A DNA stretch of 64,000 nucleotides from Galbitalea sp. SE-J8 (GCF_030345695.1 NZ_JAUASV010000010.1:1-64000), one strand, 5' to 3'. Positions 18,351 to 27,315 are shown, counted from the first letter of the stretch. Translations and numbers: made by a program. The notes: generated by a model not told the origin, from the letters alone.

Positions 18351-19105
18351 CAAGCCGAGTAACCCCCGTCGACGACGAGGTCCTGACCCGTGACATACGT
18401 TGCGGCATCGGACGCGAGGAACATGGCGGCGCCCGCGATCTCTGCGGGCTCGGCGAGCCGACCGAGGGGAGTCCTGGCTAGCCACACGTTGACGAGCTCG
18501 GGCCGGGACCTGCTTTGGGCCGTCATATTGGTGATGGTGTAGCCGGGTGACAGGGCGTTCACGCGGATGCCGCGCGGCGCCCACTCGGCTGCGAGCGATC
18601 GGGTGTACTGCACGACGGCGGCCTTGCTCGCGTTGTAGGCCGACTGCTTTTGCGGAGTGTTGACGACCGAGGCGGACATGGACCCGATGTTCACGATGGA
18701 TCCGGACCCGGCTTCGAGCATGACCTTCCCGACCTCCCGGCAGCAGCGGAAGACCCCGTTGGTGTTGACGTCGAGCACGCCGAGCCACTCCTCGTCGGTT
18801 GTGTCCTCGGCGGGCTTGCCCAGTCGCGTACCGGCGCCGTGAATGGCGATGTCGATGTGACCTGCGGTCTCGACGACGGTGCGCACGGCGGAGGAGACGG
18901 ATGCCGAATCCGTGACGTCGATGGGCACGTAGGTGGCGTCGAGCTGCGCAGCGGCCGCCGCGCCGACGTCGCCTGAGCGCACGCCGATGTACACCTCCGC
19001 TCCGTGATCGCGAAGGGTCGCGGCGATGGCGTAGCCGATGCCCGTGGCGCCGCCGACGACGAAGGCGATCTTGCCATCGGTGCGAAAACTCGTAGTGCCG
19101 TACAT
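18347..19105 (-). CDS. SDR-family oxidoreductase
   Basis: A 252-residue classical short-chain dehydrogenase. The NAD-binding motif is GGATGIG (about residues 19-25), HGAG replaces the common NNAG, the catalytic Ser is in NIGSMSA, and YNASK carries Tyr and Lys. The C-terminal VTGQDLVVDGGYSAW is typical. CAGGAG lies five bases before the ATG; the frame is open further upstream but lacks a ribosome site there. It probably oxidises or reduces the sugar-derived intermediate of this operon. Confidence 0.85.
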   Translation of the reverse strand: MYGTTSFRTDGKIAFVVGGATGIGYAIAATLRDHGAEVYIGVRSGDVGAAAAAQLDATYVPIDVTDSASVSSAVRTVVETAGHIDIAIHGAGTRLGKPAEDTTDEEWLGVLDVNTNGVFRCCREVGKVMLEAGSGSIVNIGSMSASVVNTPQKQSAYNASKAAVVQYTRSLAAEWAPRGIRVNALSPGYTITNMTAQSRSRPELVNVWLARTPLGRLAEPAEIAGAAMFLASDAATYVTGQDLVVDGGYSAW

Positions 19106-19133
19106 GGTTCTCCTGAGAGTCTCGTTGGGGTGG

Positions 19134-19322
19134 TCAGGCTTGGTCGTCGCGGAAGCGCCCGGCTGTGGCCACATCGAAGGGACCGTGCTCCTGGAACCGG
19201 ATGATCACGCGCTCGCGGTCCGCGCCCAGGTCGCGGACCGCCGCGGCCGTCACGTCTTCGGCGAAGACGCGTCGCTGTTCCGGCGTCCGTCCGTGCAGGA
19301 TGTCGACGGTGATGATGGGCAT
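19134..19322 (-). CDS. Small 4-oxalocrotonate tautomerase-like protein
   Basis: Only 62 residues, the usual size of 4-oxalocrotonate tautomerase subunits. After removal of Met the catalytic Pro is N-terminal (PIITVDILHGRT), and the helix PEQRRVFAEDVTAAAVRDLG and RVIIRFQEH follow as in the family. It begins 6 nt after the upstream dehydrogenase stop and lies within the same operon, so it probably converts an enol to a keto acid. Confidence 0.75.
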   Translation of the reverse strand: MPIITVDILHGRTPEQRRVFAEDVTAAAVRDLGADRERVIIRFQEHGPFDVATAGRFRDDQA

Positions 19323-19328
19323 CGTGGA

Positions 19329-20408
19329 TCAGGCCGCCTGTTCCTGGCTCAGGGCGATGACAGCGTCCGTGAACTCGCGGGTCGTCGCTCGACCGCCGAG
19401 GTCGCGCGTGCGGATGCCGCGGGACAGCGCCGAGCGCACGGCGGTGTCCAGCGCAGTCGCCATGTCATGCAGGCGCGGGTCGGCGCTGCGGTCACCCAGC
19501 CATTCGAGAAGCATGGCGGCGGAGAGCATCATGCCCGTGGGGTTGGCGACCCCCTGGCCCGCGATGTCCGGGGCGGCGCCGTGCGCCGCCTGTGCCATGG
19601 CGACCCCGTCGCCGGCGTTGATCGTCGGGGACAGGCCGATCGAACCGGCGAGCTCGCCGGCAAGGTCCGACAGGATGTCGCCGAACATGTTCTCGGTCAG
19701 CACCACGTCGAAGTCGCTGGGACGGCGAACCAGGTTGGCCGTCATCGCGTCGACGAGGCGCTCGTCGACCTCGACATCGGGGTATTCCTCGGCGACCTCG
19801 AGCGCGACACGACGGAAGAGACCGCTAGATCGCCGCAGGGCATTCGCCTTGTGCACGACGGTCACCTTGCCGCGTCGTTGCCGCGCGAGGTCGAAGGCGT
19901 ATCGGGAGATCCGGTCGATTGACCTGCGGGTGAACACGCCGACGCAGAGCGCCGTGTTCTCGTCGGTCATGAACTCGGCGTTGCCCTCGTACATGTTCAC
20001 CTCGGGGTAGAAGCCCTCGAGGTTCTCCCGCACGATGACGAGATCGATGTCGGAGCCCACGGAGGCGACGCCCGGGATGTTCTTGGACGGTCGCACGTTG
20101 GCGAAGAGCTGGAAGCGCTTGCGTAGGCCGCCGTCGTCGGCGCTCTTCCCTTTGATTTCCTTCGGGTAGCTGTTGCCGTCGTTCGGCCCGAGGATCCAGC
20201 CGTCGCATCGGTCGAGTTCGGCGAACACCTCGGGGGCGACGGGAACGCCGTAGCGATTGATGGACTCCCACCCGGAGACGAGTGGAACCCATTCGATGAC
20301 GTCGTGGCCCGCGTTCCGCATCACGGCGTCGATCGCCTCGACGGTGGCCGGCACGATCTCCTTGCCGATGCCGTCGCCCTCGAGGATGCCGAGTCGGTAA
20401 CTGTTCAC
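19329..20408 (-). CDS. Isocitrate/isopropylmalate-type dehydrogenase (tartrate dehydrogenase-like)
   Basis: A 359-residue NAD-dependent beta-decarboxylating dehydrogenase: N-terminal LEGDGIGKEIVPATVEAI, the VRENLEGFYP substrate loop with R and E, VVHKANALRRSSGLFR with the catalytic Lys, and VLTENMFGDILSDLAGEL with the metal aspartates. The loop is not that of LeuB or Icd, which suggests tartrate or another 2-hydroxy acid. The GTG at 20408 is chosen for AAGGAG seven bases upstream; an in-frame ATG at 20435 would lie across the putative operator. It has its own promoter-like AT-rich gap upstream. Confidence 0.8.
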   Translation of the reverse strand: MNSYRLGILEGDGIGKEIVPATVEAIDAVMRNAGHDVIEWVPLVSGWESINRYGVPVAPEVFAELDRCDGWILGPNDGNSYPKEIKGKSADDGGLRKRFQLFANVRPSKNIPGVASVGSDIDLVIVRENLEGFYPEVNMYEGNAEFMTDENTALCVGVFTRRSIDRISRYAFDLARQRRGKVTVVHKANALRRSSGLFRRVALEVAEEYPDVEVDERLVDAMTANLVRRPSDFDVVLTENMFGDILSDLAGELAGSIGLSPTINAGDGVAMAQAAHGAAPDIAGQGVANPTGMMLSAAMLLEWLGDRSADPRLHDMATALDTAVRSALSRGIRTRDLGGRATTREFTDAVIALSQEQAA

Positions 20409-20432
20409 GTTGTTCTCCTTGTTTCGAATAAG

Positions 20433-20443
20433 CATATTGTATG
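20433..20443. promoter_or_regulatory. Second operator-like site, CATA-N3-TATG
   Basis: CATATTGTATG lies in the 67-nt gap between the permease and dehydrogenase genes and has the same CATA-N3-TATG core as the 17-bp palindrome in front of the ABC operon. Read on the minus strand it contains TACAAT, a good -10 box. It probably marks an internal promoter under the same GntR regulator. Confidence 0.5.
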
Positions 20444-20475
20444 ATTTATAGTTGATCGAGTTCGCAGCCCGACGA

Positions 20476-21294
20476 TCACATCGCCGAGGAACGTCCGCCG
20501 CCGAAGACCTTCTCGAGGCCGAAGGTGACCTCGATGACGAGGATCAGCACGATCGAGAATCCGATCATTGCCACGGAAACCGCAGCAGCCAGCGGGTCGA
20601 AGTTCGTCTGGGCGTAGAAGAACAGCTTCACGGGGAGCAGGTCGTAGTCGGGCGTGACGAAGAAGACCGCGAGCGGCACGCTGTCAAAAGCGATGATGAA
20701 CGCGAGCAGGAACGCCGAGACGATGCCGGGACCGATCTGCGGAAGCGTGACCCGGACGAAGGCCTGCAGGGCAGAGGCGCCGAGGTTGTTGGCCGCGTTC
20801 TCCTGATCGACGTTGAAGTCCACCAGCGTCGCGATCGCGATCCGCAGAACGAACGGGAGATTCACGACCGCGAAGCCGAAGAGCAGCGCCACGGGCGTCG
20901 GGCCCTGGCCGAGGCTCGAGAGCACGATCAGCAGCGCGAGGCCAGTGAGCAGCAGTGGGACGAACAGCGGCGACGACCCGTAGAGGAGCAGCGCGGACTT
21001 ACCGGGGAAGGTGTGGCGCGCGAACGCGACGGCGGCGGGAACGCCGATGGCGATGCTCAACAGTGCGGAGCCTGCGGCCAGTGTGACGCTGTTGATGGAT
21101 GCCGTCAGAAAGTCAGTCTGCTGAGCGAGTTGCGTGAACCACCTCAGGCTCCAGCCGTGCTCCCACGGGAAGCTGATGAACGAGGCTCCCGTGAACGAGA
21201 TCGCCGTGACGACGACGAGAGGACTGAGCACGAAGATGATGACCACCGTGCCGATGATCGGTCCGAAGATCCCGATCGCCTTGTTGCTCTTCAC
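20476..21294 (-). CDS. ABC transporter permease, PotC type
   Basis: A 272-residue inner-membrane permease with about six hydrophobic helices and the EAA-type cytoplasmic loop ENAANNLGASALQAFVRVTLPQIGPGI that docks the ATPase. It pairs with the PotB-type permease just upstream; its GTG overlaps that gene's stop as GTGA. Family members import polyamines, iron or organic acids; here the neighbours point to a sugar acid or hydroxy acid. Confidence 0.85.
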   Translation of the reverse strand: MKSNKAIGIFGPIIGTVVIIFVLSPLVVVTAISFTGASFISFPWEHGWSLRWFTQLAQQTDFLTASINSVTLAAGSALLSIAIGVPAAVAFARHTFPGKSALLLYGSSPLFVPLLLTGLALLIVLSSLGQGPTPVALLFGFAVVNLPFVLRIAIATLVDFNVDQENAANNLGASALQAFVRVTLPQIGPGIVSAFLLAFIIAFDSVPLAVFFVTPDYDLLPVKLFFYAQTNFDPLAAAVSVAMIGFSIVLILVIEVTFGLEKVFGGGRSSAM

Positions 21295-22244
21295 CGCTGC
21301 ACCTCACTTGTAGCGACCCGACCGAGCAGATTGATGGCGGCGACGACGACGGCGATCAGGATGAACAGAACGATGCCGACGGCGGATGCCCGGGCCCAAT
21401 CGAGATTCGTGATCGCACTCAGGTAGAGCTCGGTACCGAGCACCGGGTTGCTCGTGCCGCCCAGCAGCGAAGCAGTGACGTAGGTGCTGGCCGCGAGCGG
21501 GAACACGATCGCACAGCCGGCGATCATGCCCGGCCGACAGAGTGGAAGCACCAGCCGTCCGAGGATCTGGAGTCGACGCGCACCGAGGTCGGATGCTGCA
21601 TTGACCAGGTCCTCGGAGATGCGGAGCGCGGATGAGAGCAGGCTGAGCACCATGTAACCCAAGAAGATTTGCGTGAGCCCGATGTCGATCGCTGCTTCGG
21701 TGTAGAGAATCCGTGGCGGCTCGATGCCGACGAATCGGAGGACGCCGGCGATCAGCCCGTTCGCGCCAAGGATCGACACCCAGCCCAGGGAGCGCACGAC
21801 GTCGCTCGTGAGCATCGGCGAGAGCATGATCACGATGAGCACGCCGCGAAGGCGTGGCTTGGCCTCCCTGATCCAGAGTGTGATGGGCAGGGCGAGAACG
21901 AGGGTCGCGAGCGTGCTCACCGTGGCGACCCGCAGGGTGCGCGCCACGAGGTCCCAGCCGCGCCGGGATCCGAGCAGGTCGACGAATGGGGCGAGCGTGA
22001 ATCGCGCACTCCCGTCGGCGCCCGTGACGAAGAGGGTGGAGACGGTCATCTGCACGAGGGGGTACAGGAAGACCAGTCCGATGCTGACGACCATGGGCAG
22101 CACGAGCCAGTACGGCAGCGTGCGGCCCGATGTCGTGGAGCCTGCCCGTGGCAGGCGTGGCGCTCGACTGCGGCGGATCGCGAAGATGCCGCCGGTAGCG
22201 AGGTTGGACGGCTCAGGCGCGGACACAGTGACCGTCCGCGGCAT
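21291..22244 (-). CDS. ABC transporter permease, PotB type
   Basis: A 317-residue permease with the EAA loop EDLVNAASDLGARRLQILGRLVLPLCRPG. It follows and overlaps the ATPase gene. The start is uncertain: ATG at 22244 is used, while a GTG at 22226 would give a tighter overlap; neither has a strong ribosome site. A cytoplasmic N-terminal tail of about 45 residues precedes the first helix. Confidence 0.82.
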   Translation of the reverse strand: MPRTVTVSAPEPSNLATGGIFAIRRSRAPRLPRAGSTTSGRTLPYWLVLPMVVSIGLVFLYPLVQMTVSTLFVTGADGSARFTLAPFVDLLGSRRGWDLVARTLRVATVSTLATLVLALPITLWIREAKPRLRGVLIVIMLSPMLTSDVVRSLGWVSILGANGLIAGVLRFVGIEPPRILYTEAAIDIGLTQIFLGYMVLSLLSSALRISEDLVNAASDLGARRLQILGRLVLPLCRPGMIAGCAIVFPLAASTYVTASLLGGTSNPVLGTELYLSAITNLDWARASAVGIVLFILIAVVVAAINLLGRVATSEVQR

Positions 22245-23364
22245 CCCAGTGCAGCCAGATTTCACGGCCCGCCCATGCCTCCGGAGCCGCGCCGGCTCCC
22301 GTCACCATGCTGACCTGGAGGGAGACGTCACCGACCCGGGCGGTGATTCCGTAACTGGCGCCGTAGAACGACGAGCTGATGACCGTGCCGCGAAGCACGA
22401 TGTCGGAATCTGGTCGTGCGACGTCGGTGGAGACGCGGATGTTGCTCGGCGGGATCGTGTACACGGCGGTGGTGGTTCGATCGGGCCCCTCGGTCGTGGC
22501 CACGTCGAAGGCTCGGCTGACGAACCGCGCCCCGGTCGCGCTCGGCTCCCAGCTGCCCTCGAGCAGGTTGGTGTGACCGACGAAGTCGGCGACGAACCGA
22601 TTCGCCGGCCGGGAGTAGATCTGCTGTGGCGTGCCGAACTGCTCGACCCGGCCGCCCCGCATGACGACGACGCGGTCGCCCACTGAGAAGGCCTCTTCGA
22701 GATCGTGGGTCACGAGGACAGTAGTGATGCCGACCTGGTCGTGCACCGCGCGAATCTCGTCGCGCACGCTCTTGCGCAGCTTGGCGTCCAGGTTGCTGAG
22801 CGGTTCGTCCAGCAGCAGGACGCTCGGTCGCACGACGATCGCGCGCGCAAGTGCCACTCGCTGGCGCATGCCGCCGGACAGTTCCTTCGGGAACTTCTTC
22901 TCGGTACCCGTCAGTTGCACCAGTTCGAGCGCCTCGCCCACGCGTCGCATCGTCTCGGCGCGCGCGATCTTGCGCATCCGGAGGCCGAAGGCGACGTTCT
23001 CGAACACGCTCATGTGGGGAAAGAGCGCGTAGTCCTGGAAGACCATCGCGGTCTCACGGCGCCGGCTCGGCAGCGTGTCGATGCGCCGTCCGTCTAGATG
23101 GATCGCGCCCGCGTCGTTGCGGACGAATCCGGCGATCATGCGAAGGGTGGTGGTCTTTCCGCATCCGGATGGTCCGAGGAAGGCGACGAACTCTCCTTTG
23201 GCGATCGAGATGTTCAGGTCGGTCACGGCCGAGTTGTCGCCGAAGTGCTTACTGAGCTTCTCGAGGCGAAGGTGCCCGTCGGACTCGGATCGGTGTCGTG
23301 AGTCGGCGGCACCGGGGGAGCATGCGAGGTCGGGAGGCCCGGCGGTCGCGCTGATCGCGGTCAT
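22213..23364 (-). CDS. ABC transporter ATP-binding protein, PotA type
   Basis: A 383-residue ATPase with Walker A GPSGCGKTTT, Q-loop MVFQDYALFPHMSV, signature LSGGMRQRVALARAI, Walker B LLLDEPLSNLD and H-loop VTHDLEEAF. A C-terminal TOBE-like domain (about residues 280-383) is typical of polyamine/iron/sugar importers. The ATG at 23364 is taken because it precedes the ABC domain with a short tail; the frame is open upstream across the binding-protein stop. Powers the two permeases downstream. Confidence 0.87.
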   Translation of the reverse strand: MTAISATAGPPDLACSPGAADSRHRSESDGHLRLEKLSKHFGDNSAVTDLNISIAKGEFVAFLGPSGCGKTTTLRMIAGFVRNDAGAIHLDGRRIDTLPSRRRETAMVFQDYALFPHMSVFENVAFGLRMRKIARAETMRRVGEALELVQLTGTEKKFPKELSGGMRQRVALARAIVVRPSVLLLDEPLSNLDAKLRKSVRDEIRAVHDQVGITTVLVTHDLEEAFSVGDRVVVMRGGRVEQFGTPQQIYSRPANRFVADFVGHTNLLEGSWEPSATGARFVSRAFDVATTEGPDRTTTAVYTIPPSNIRVSTDVARPDSDIVLRGTVISSSFYGASYGITARVGDVSLQVSMVTGAGAAPEAWAGREIWLHWDAADGHCVRA

Positions 23365-23456
23365 GGGATCGATTCCGTTCTGCTGGGGGTGCGGGGTCAG
23401 AGTCGGGACGGGGACGGACCGACGCCGCCCGCCCCCGTGACGCACGATGAGGTGGC

Positions 23457-24599
23457 TCAGGATGAGAAGGCGGCGTTCCACTGATCGACCCACGTCGGCT
23501 GCAACTTCTGCGCTTCGGTGAGGTCGAAGGGACGGACCAGTGTTGCGAGAGCGCCGCCGCCGACCACACCGCGCTTCTCCAGGTCGACGGGAATCGTCAC
23601 CGACGTGTTGGTCGGCACGTAGTAGGCGTCAGTCATCTGGATCTTCTGGGCATCGGCGGAGGCGAACCAGTTGACTAGCTCTTGAGCGAGCTTGGGGTGC
23701 GGCGCGTTGACGGCGATACTCATCGTGCTCGTCGTGTAGAAGGCGCCCTCCTTCGGGACGACGAATCCGAGGTTCTTGCCCTTGTCCTGGAGCGGCAGGG
23801 TGCGATTCAGTCCGGCGATCCCGATGTAGTACTGATCCGTCTCCGCTTTCTGGTCCATCCCGGCGGAGTTGCTCTCGAAGTTCGGGAAGCACGCTTTCGC
23901 CGACGTGAGCTTCGTCAGGCCGTGCTGGAACAGCCCGTCCAAGTCTGTGTCGCCCGGGTTGGTCGCGGTCGACCCGAGACCGAGGATCGCGAAGACGCCA
24001 TTGAGTTCGTTGATCTCGGACAGGCCGGTGACGTTGCAATACCTCGGATCGATCAGGTCCTGGTAGCTCGTCGGTGCTGGCCATCCCTCGTCGGCGAACT
24101 TGTCGATGTTGTAGTAGATCCCGACGGGGTAGGTGCCGTAGCCCAGCCCGTCGCCGCTCGGAGTGATCCCGACGGGGTCGATCGCGGTGAGGTTGGTGAC
24201 GATCGAGGGATCGAGCTTCTCCCACGCCCCCTGGCCGCTGGCGACGTACTGCGTCTTGAAGTCGGCGAAGGCGATGTCGTAGGTCTGATGCGACTTGCCG
24301 CTGAGCACCTTCGCGACGTTGTTGGCGGGATCGCCCTGGATCCAGTTGATCGTGACGTTGTACTTCTTCTCGAAGCCCGCGGCCGCCTCCTGATTGACGT
24401 CGTTGAGGTGCCCCGAGAAGCTCAAGACGTTCATGGTGACCGGTGCGTCCTGGTCGCCGCTCGCGTCGGCGGTGCATCCCGCAGCGGTGAGCAACGCCGT
24501 GGTGAGGGCGAGGGTCGCGAGTGCTTGACGTGTGCCGCGCCCAATGCCGCGGGCGGGGGAGCCGGAGCTGTGTTCCGGCGTTCTCGTGGTGATGTTCAT
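23457..24599 (-). CDS. Solute-binding lipoprotein of the Pot-type ABC importer
   Basis: A 380-residue extracellular binding protein (family 1, PotD/FutA-like). The signal peptide ends in a lipobox (LLTAAGC), so the mature protein would be lipid-anchored outside the membrane. The body shows the usual periplasmic-binding pattern: YDIAFADFKTQYVASGQ, LGYGTYPVGIYYNID and NELNGVFAILGLG. It is the first gene of the operon, with the promoter and operator at 24669-24703. The ATG at 24599 starts the signal peptide; earlier in-frame starts add a polar, implausible tail. Confidence 0.85.
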   Translation of the reverse strand: MNITTRTPEHSSGSPARGIGRGTRQALATLALTTALLTAAGCTADASGDQDAPVTMNVLSFSGHLNDVNQEAAAGFEKKYNVTINWIQGDPANNVAKVLSGKSHQTYDIAFADFKTQYVASGQGAWEKLDPSIVTNLTAIDPVGITPSGDGLGYGTYPVGIYYNIDKFADEGWPAPTSYQDLIDPRYCNVTGLSEINELNGVFAILGLGSTATNPGDTDLDGLFQHGLTKLTSAKACFPNFESNSAGMDQKAETDQYYIGIAGLNRTLPLQDKGKNLGFVVPKEGAFYTTSTMSIAVNAPHPKLAQELVNWFASADAQKIQMTDAYYVPTNTSVTIPVDLEKRGVVGGGALATLVRPFDLTEAQKLQPTWVDQWNAAFSS

Positions 24600-24668
24600 T
24601 GCCTTCTTACTTCCGTCGTCGTTGGCGGTGGCGCGGAGACCGGCCGAATCGAACGTCCTTGTCCGATC

Positions 24669-24703
24669 AGTCATATAATATGACTAATCGAGCCGTCGTG
24701 CAA
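24669..24703 (-). promoter_or_regulatory. Promoter with overlapping palindromic operator for the ABC/catabolic operon
   Basis: On the minus strand TTGCAC (24703-24698), a 17-nt spacer and TATTAT (24680-24675) make a near-consensus promoter. The palindrome AGTCATATAATATGACT (24669-24685, exact 8+1+8) covers the -10 box. On the plus strand the same block holds TATAAT, so the divergent SMP-30 gene could be controlled here too. The operon's GntR/FCD protein is the natural ligand. Confidence 0.7.
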
Positions 24704-24794
24704 GCGCCATCTGGATTCAACTGCAACCCGGCCCAACGAGAGGGCGACCCGCGGTAGCGTCCGTCCACGCGCAGGTCCGGGTCGAAGGGACGAC

Positions 24795-25652
24795 ATGAGA
24801 GCCGAGCAACTAACCGACGCTGTGACCTTCCACGGCGAGGGACCGGTCTACTGCGATCGCTGGCCGGGACTCCGCTGGGTCGACATGATCGCGGGAGACG
24901 TGCTGGAACTGGCGCTCGACGGCACGATCTCACGACACCACGTGGGCTCCGTCGCCGCCGTGATCCGTCCGCGACGGGGAGGGGGCCACGTCATCGCCGA
25001 CGAGCGGAGGATCGTCGTCGCCGACACTGACGAACTTGACGCGCCCACCCGCGCCCTTCCCGAACTGTGGACCGACACGAGCGTCCGCATGAACGAGGGT
25101 GGTTGTGATCCCGCGGGAGCCTTCTACGCGGGCTCCGTGTCGTACCGGCACGATCCCGGCGCGGCGAAGCTGTTCCGCCTGGCTCCGGACTGGTCGATCG
25201 ATGTCGTACTCGACTCGGTCGGCATCTCGAACGGTCTGGATTGGAGCCCCGACGACACGACCGCGTACTACGTTGACACGGCAGTCGGCAGAATCGACCG
25301 TTTCGACTGGGACGAGGCGACTGGACTGCGCGAACGTCGCCCGTTCGTCCGGTTCGAGGACTCGGACGGCTTACCCGACGGGATCGCCGTTGATGAGGAG
25401 GGTGGCGTGTGGGTCGCCATGTTCGGCACGGGTGCCGTTCGCCGGTACTCTGCCGACGGCGCGCTCACCGAGGTCATCGCGCTTCCGGTGCGCGGGCCAA
25501 CGGCAATCGCATTCTCGGGGCCGAATCGTGACCAGCTCGTCATCACCACCACGCGCAAGTCGCTCGATGAGCCGCTCGAGCCGGCATCCGGTGCGCTCTT
25601 CACCGCGTGGCCGCAGGTTCGAGGTCTGCGCGTGCGCGAGTTCGCGGGCTGA
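24795..25652 (+). CDS. SMP-30/gluconolactonase family lactonase
   Basis: A 285-residue six-bladed propeller hydrolase that opens sugar lactones. Metal-site positions are visible: HGEGPVY with the first-blade Glu, SVRMNEGG, SNGLDWSPD with Asn, and DSDGLPDGIAVD with Asp. It starts at an ATG preceded by GAAGGGA and is divergent from the ABC operon, sharing its operator region. It fits a pathway in which an aldose is oxidised to a lactone and then to an acid before entering the rest of the operon. Confidence 0.82.
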   Translation: MRAEQLTDAVTFHGEGPVYCDRWPGLRWVDMIAGDVLELALDGTISRHHVGSVAAVIRPRRGGGHVIADERRIVVADTDELDAPTRALPELWTDTSVRMNEGGCDPAGAFYAGSVSYRHDPGAAKLFRLAPDWSIDVVLDSVGISNGLDWSPDDTTAYYVDTAVGRIDRFDWDEATGLRERRPFVRFEDSDGLPDGIAVDEEGGVWVAMFGTGAVRRYSADGALTEVIALPVRGPTAIAFSGPNRDQLVITTTRKSLDEPLEPASGALFTAWPQVRGLRVREFAG

Positions 25653-25774
25653 GAGCGTCCGAATTTCCGGTCTCCACGCTCCACGGGTCGAGAACTTGCG
25701 CGCGGTCGTCGTGCCTCGGCATCGGGTCGGCCCGATGCCGCTGGTCGTCCCGCCGAGCGCATCGGCCGCCGCTC

Positions 25775-26359
25775 TCACCCCGTGCGCCGCACGCGGTACC
25801 GCAGGTGGAGCACGCGGTCGCCCTGGATGACGACGTGCGGATCGTCCAGCAGGTGGAAGCCGCTCGTCGAGCCGAAGTAGCGCCGCCCCGTGCCGAACAC
25901 GACGGGAACCACGTCCATGGCGACCTCGTCGACGAGCCCCGCGGCCAGCGCCTGCCCGCCGGCCTCGCCGGCGGCGAGGGAGACGCTGCGGTCTCCGGCG
26001 AGCTCGCGGGCCAGGGCGACGGCCTCGACGACGCCGTCCACGAACGGGTAGGAGGCTTCCGGATGCCAGCCCGCCGGCTTCGGGCGGTGGGACACCACGA
26101 CGACGTGCTCGCCGACGGGCGGGGTCCCATCCCATCCGTTCATCAGGTCGAACAGCCGGCGACCGATGACCATGGCGCCGATGCTCTCCCAGGTCGACCG
26201 CACGTACTCGGCCGACTGCCGCGACATCCGGAAGCTGCCGTCGTCGGTCAGGGCGGTGTCGCCGTTGAAGTACCAGTCGAACAGCGGGCCGATGTCGTCG
26301 TTGTCGTCGGCGATGAATCCGTCGACGGATACCACGTTGTGCATGACGACCGTGCTCAT
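25775..26359 (-). CDS. RibD C-terminal/dihydrofolate reductase-like protein
   Basis: A 194-residue NADPH-binding reductase-like protein: VVSVDGFIADDNDD at the N-terminus, MVIGRRLFDLMNGW, VVVVSHRP, and VVFGTGRRYFGS near the end. These are the RibD_C signatures found in many actinobacterial reductases of unknown substrate. AAGGGAGCGATC precedes the ATG. It follows an alpha/beta hydrolase on the same strand at a distance of 131 nt, with no strong hairpin between. Confidence 0.8.
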   Translation of the reverse strand: MSTVVMHNVVSVDGFIADDNDDIGPLFDWYFNGDTALTDDGSFRMSRQSAEYVRSTWESIGAMVIGRRLFDLMNGWDGTPPVGEHVVVVSHRPKPAGWHPEASYPFVDGVVEAVALARELAGDRSVSLAAGEAGGQALAAGLVDEVAMDVVPVVFGTGRRYFGSTSGFHLLDDPHVVIQGDRVLHLRYRVRRTG

Positions 26360-26490
26360 GATCGCTCCCTTGCGTCGGTGAGGTTGGACGGTTCAGGTCT
26401 ACGCGCACGGCGGCGAACGGCCCAGCGATCCGCGCGAGATTTCAGGATGTCGCTGGCGTCGGCATCCGCGGGGCCCCGCCCGGACGTGCG

Positions 26491-27315
26491 TCAGCCGAGC
26501 CCCGCCCAGAACGCGGTGATGTGCTCGGCGACGAGGGCGGGCTGCTCCAGCGGGATGAGCGTGCGCGCCCTCGGCACGGTCACCGCGACCGCGTCGGGAG
26601 TGCGGGACGCCGCGTCGATCGCCTCCTCGGTGCTCCAGTCCCCGCGGTCGTCCGAGGCGATGTAGAGGCAGGGCACGCCGATCGCGGCGAGATCGTCGGT
26701 GACGTCGCGCCGGTCGAGGATGAACGAGCGCAGCGCGTGCGTCAGGCTTCGCCGGCTCGGGCGTGCGAGGCTCTCGACGACCACCCGGCGGATCGCGTCG
26801 TCGTTCGCGGAGGCCTCGGTGAGCATCGCGCCGATGACGGCGTCGCGCACCGGGCCGACCGGACCGGCGACCCGCAGCACCGGCAGCAGGGCCCTGATCC
26901 GGGCGCGCAGCGCGGTCCCGATCGGCGCCGCGGGTGCGCTGATCGAGACGAGCGATCGAAGGATGCCGTCGCGCGCCGCGAGCTGGTAGCCCACGTGACC
27001 GCCGAACGCGTTGCCGACCCAGTCGACCGGACCCGACACGTCGAGCGCCGCGAGCAGGTCGGTCGCCGCATCCGCTGCCTCCTCGATGCTGCTGCGCCGC
27101 AGCAGCGGTTCGCTGAGGCCGAGACCGGGGCCGTCCACGAGCACGAACCGCCGCGCCGTGCCGAGCAGCGGCAGGATCGCGTTCCACGTGCTGCTGTCGA
27201 CGAACATCGACGGCCAGAGCACGGTGGTCGGCCCGCTGCCGATGGTGCGGACGTGGAGCGCGCCGAGGCGCGTCGGAACGCGCTCGGCCCGCTCGTCGGA
27301 GGTGGCGGTCGTCAT
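26491..27315 (-). CDS. Alpha/beta hydrolase-fold protein with alanine in place of the nucleophile
   Basis: A 274-residue alpha/beta hydrolase (LVDGPGLGLSEPL, WVGNAFGGHVGYQL, C-terminal LIPLEQPALVAEHITAF). The nucleophile elbow should read G-x-S-x-G; here it is G-N-A-F-G, so the serine is missing and no obvious replacement (Asp or Cys) sits there. Either the enzyme works without a covalent intermediate or it is a non-catalytic relative. A TetR gene is divergent 49 nt away, so the pair is probably ligand-controlled. Confidence 0.75.
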   Translation of the reverse strand: MTTATSDERAERVPTRLGALHVRTIGSGPTTVLWPSMFVDSSTWNAILPLLGTARRFVLVDGPGLGLSEPLLRRSSIEEAADAATDLLAALDVSGPVDWVGNAFGGHVGYQLAARDGILRSLVSISAPAAPIGTALRARIRALLPVLRVAGPVGPVRDAVIGAMLTEASANDDAIRRVVVESLARPSRRSLTHALRSFILDRRDVTDDLAAIGVPCLYIASDDRGDWSTEEAIDAASRTPDAVAVTVPRARTLIPLEQPALVAEHITAFWAGLG

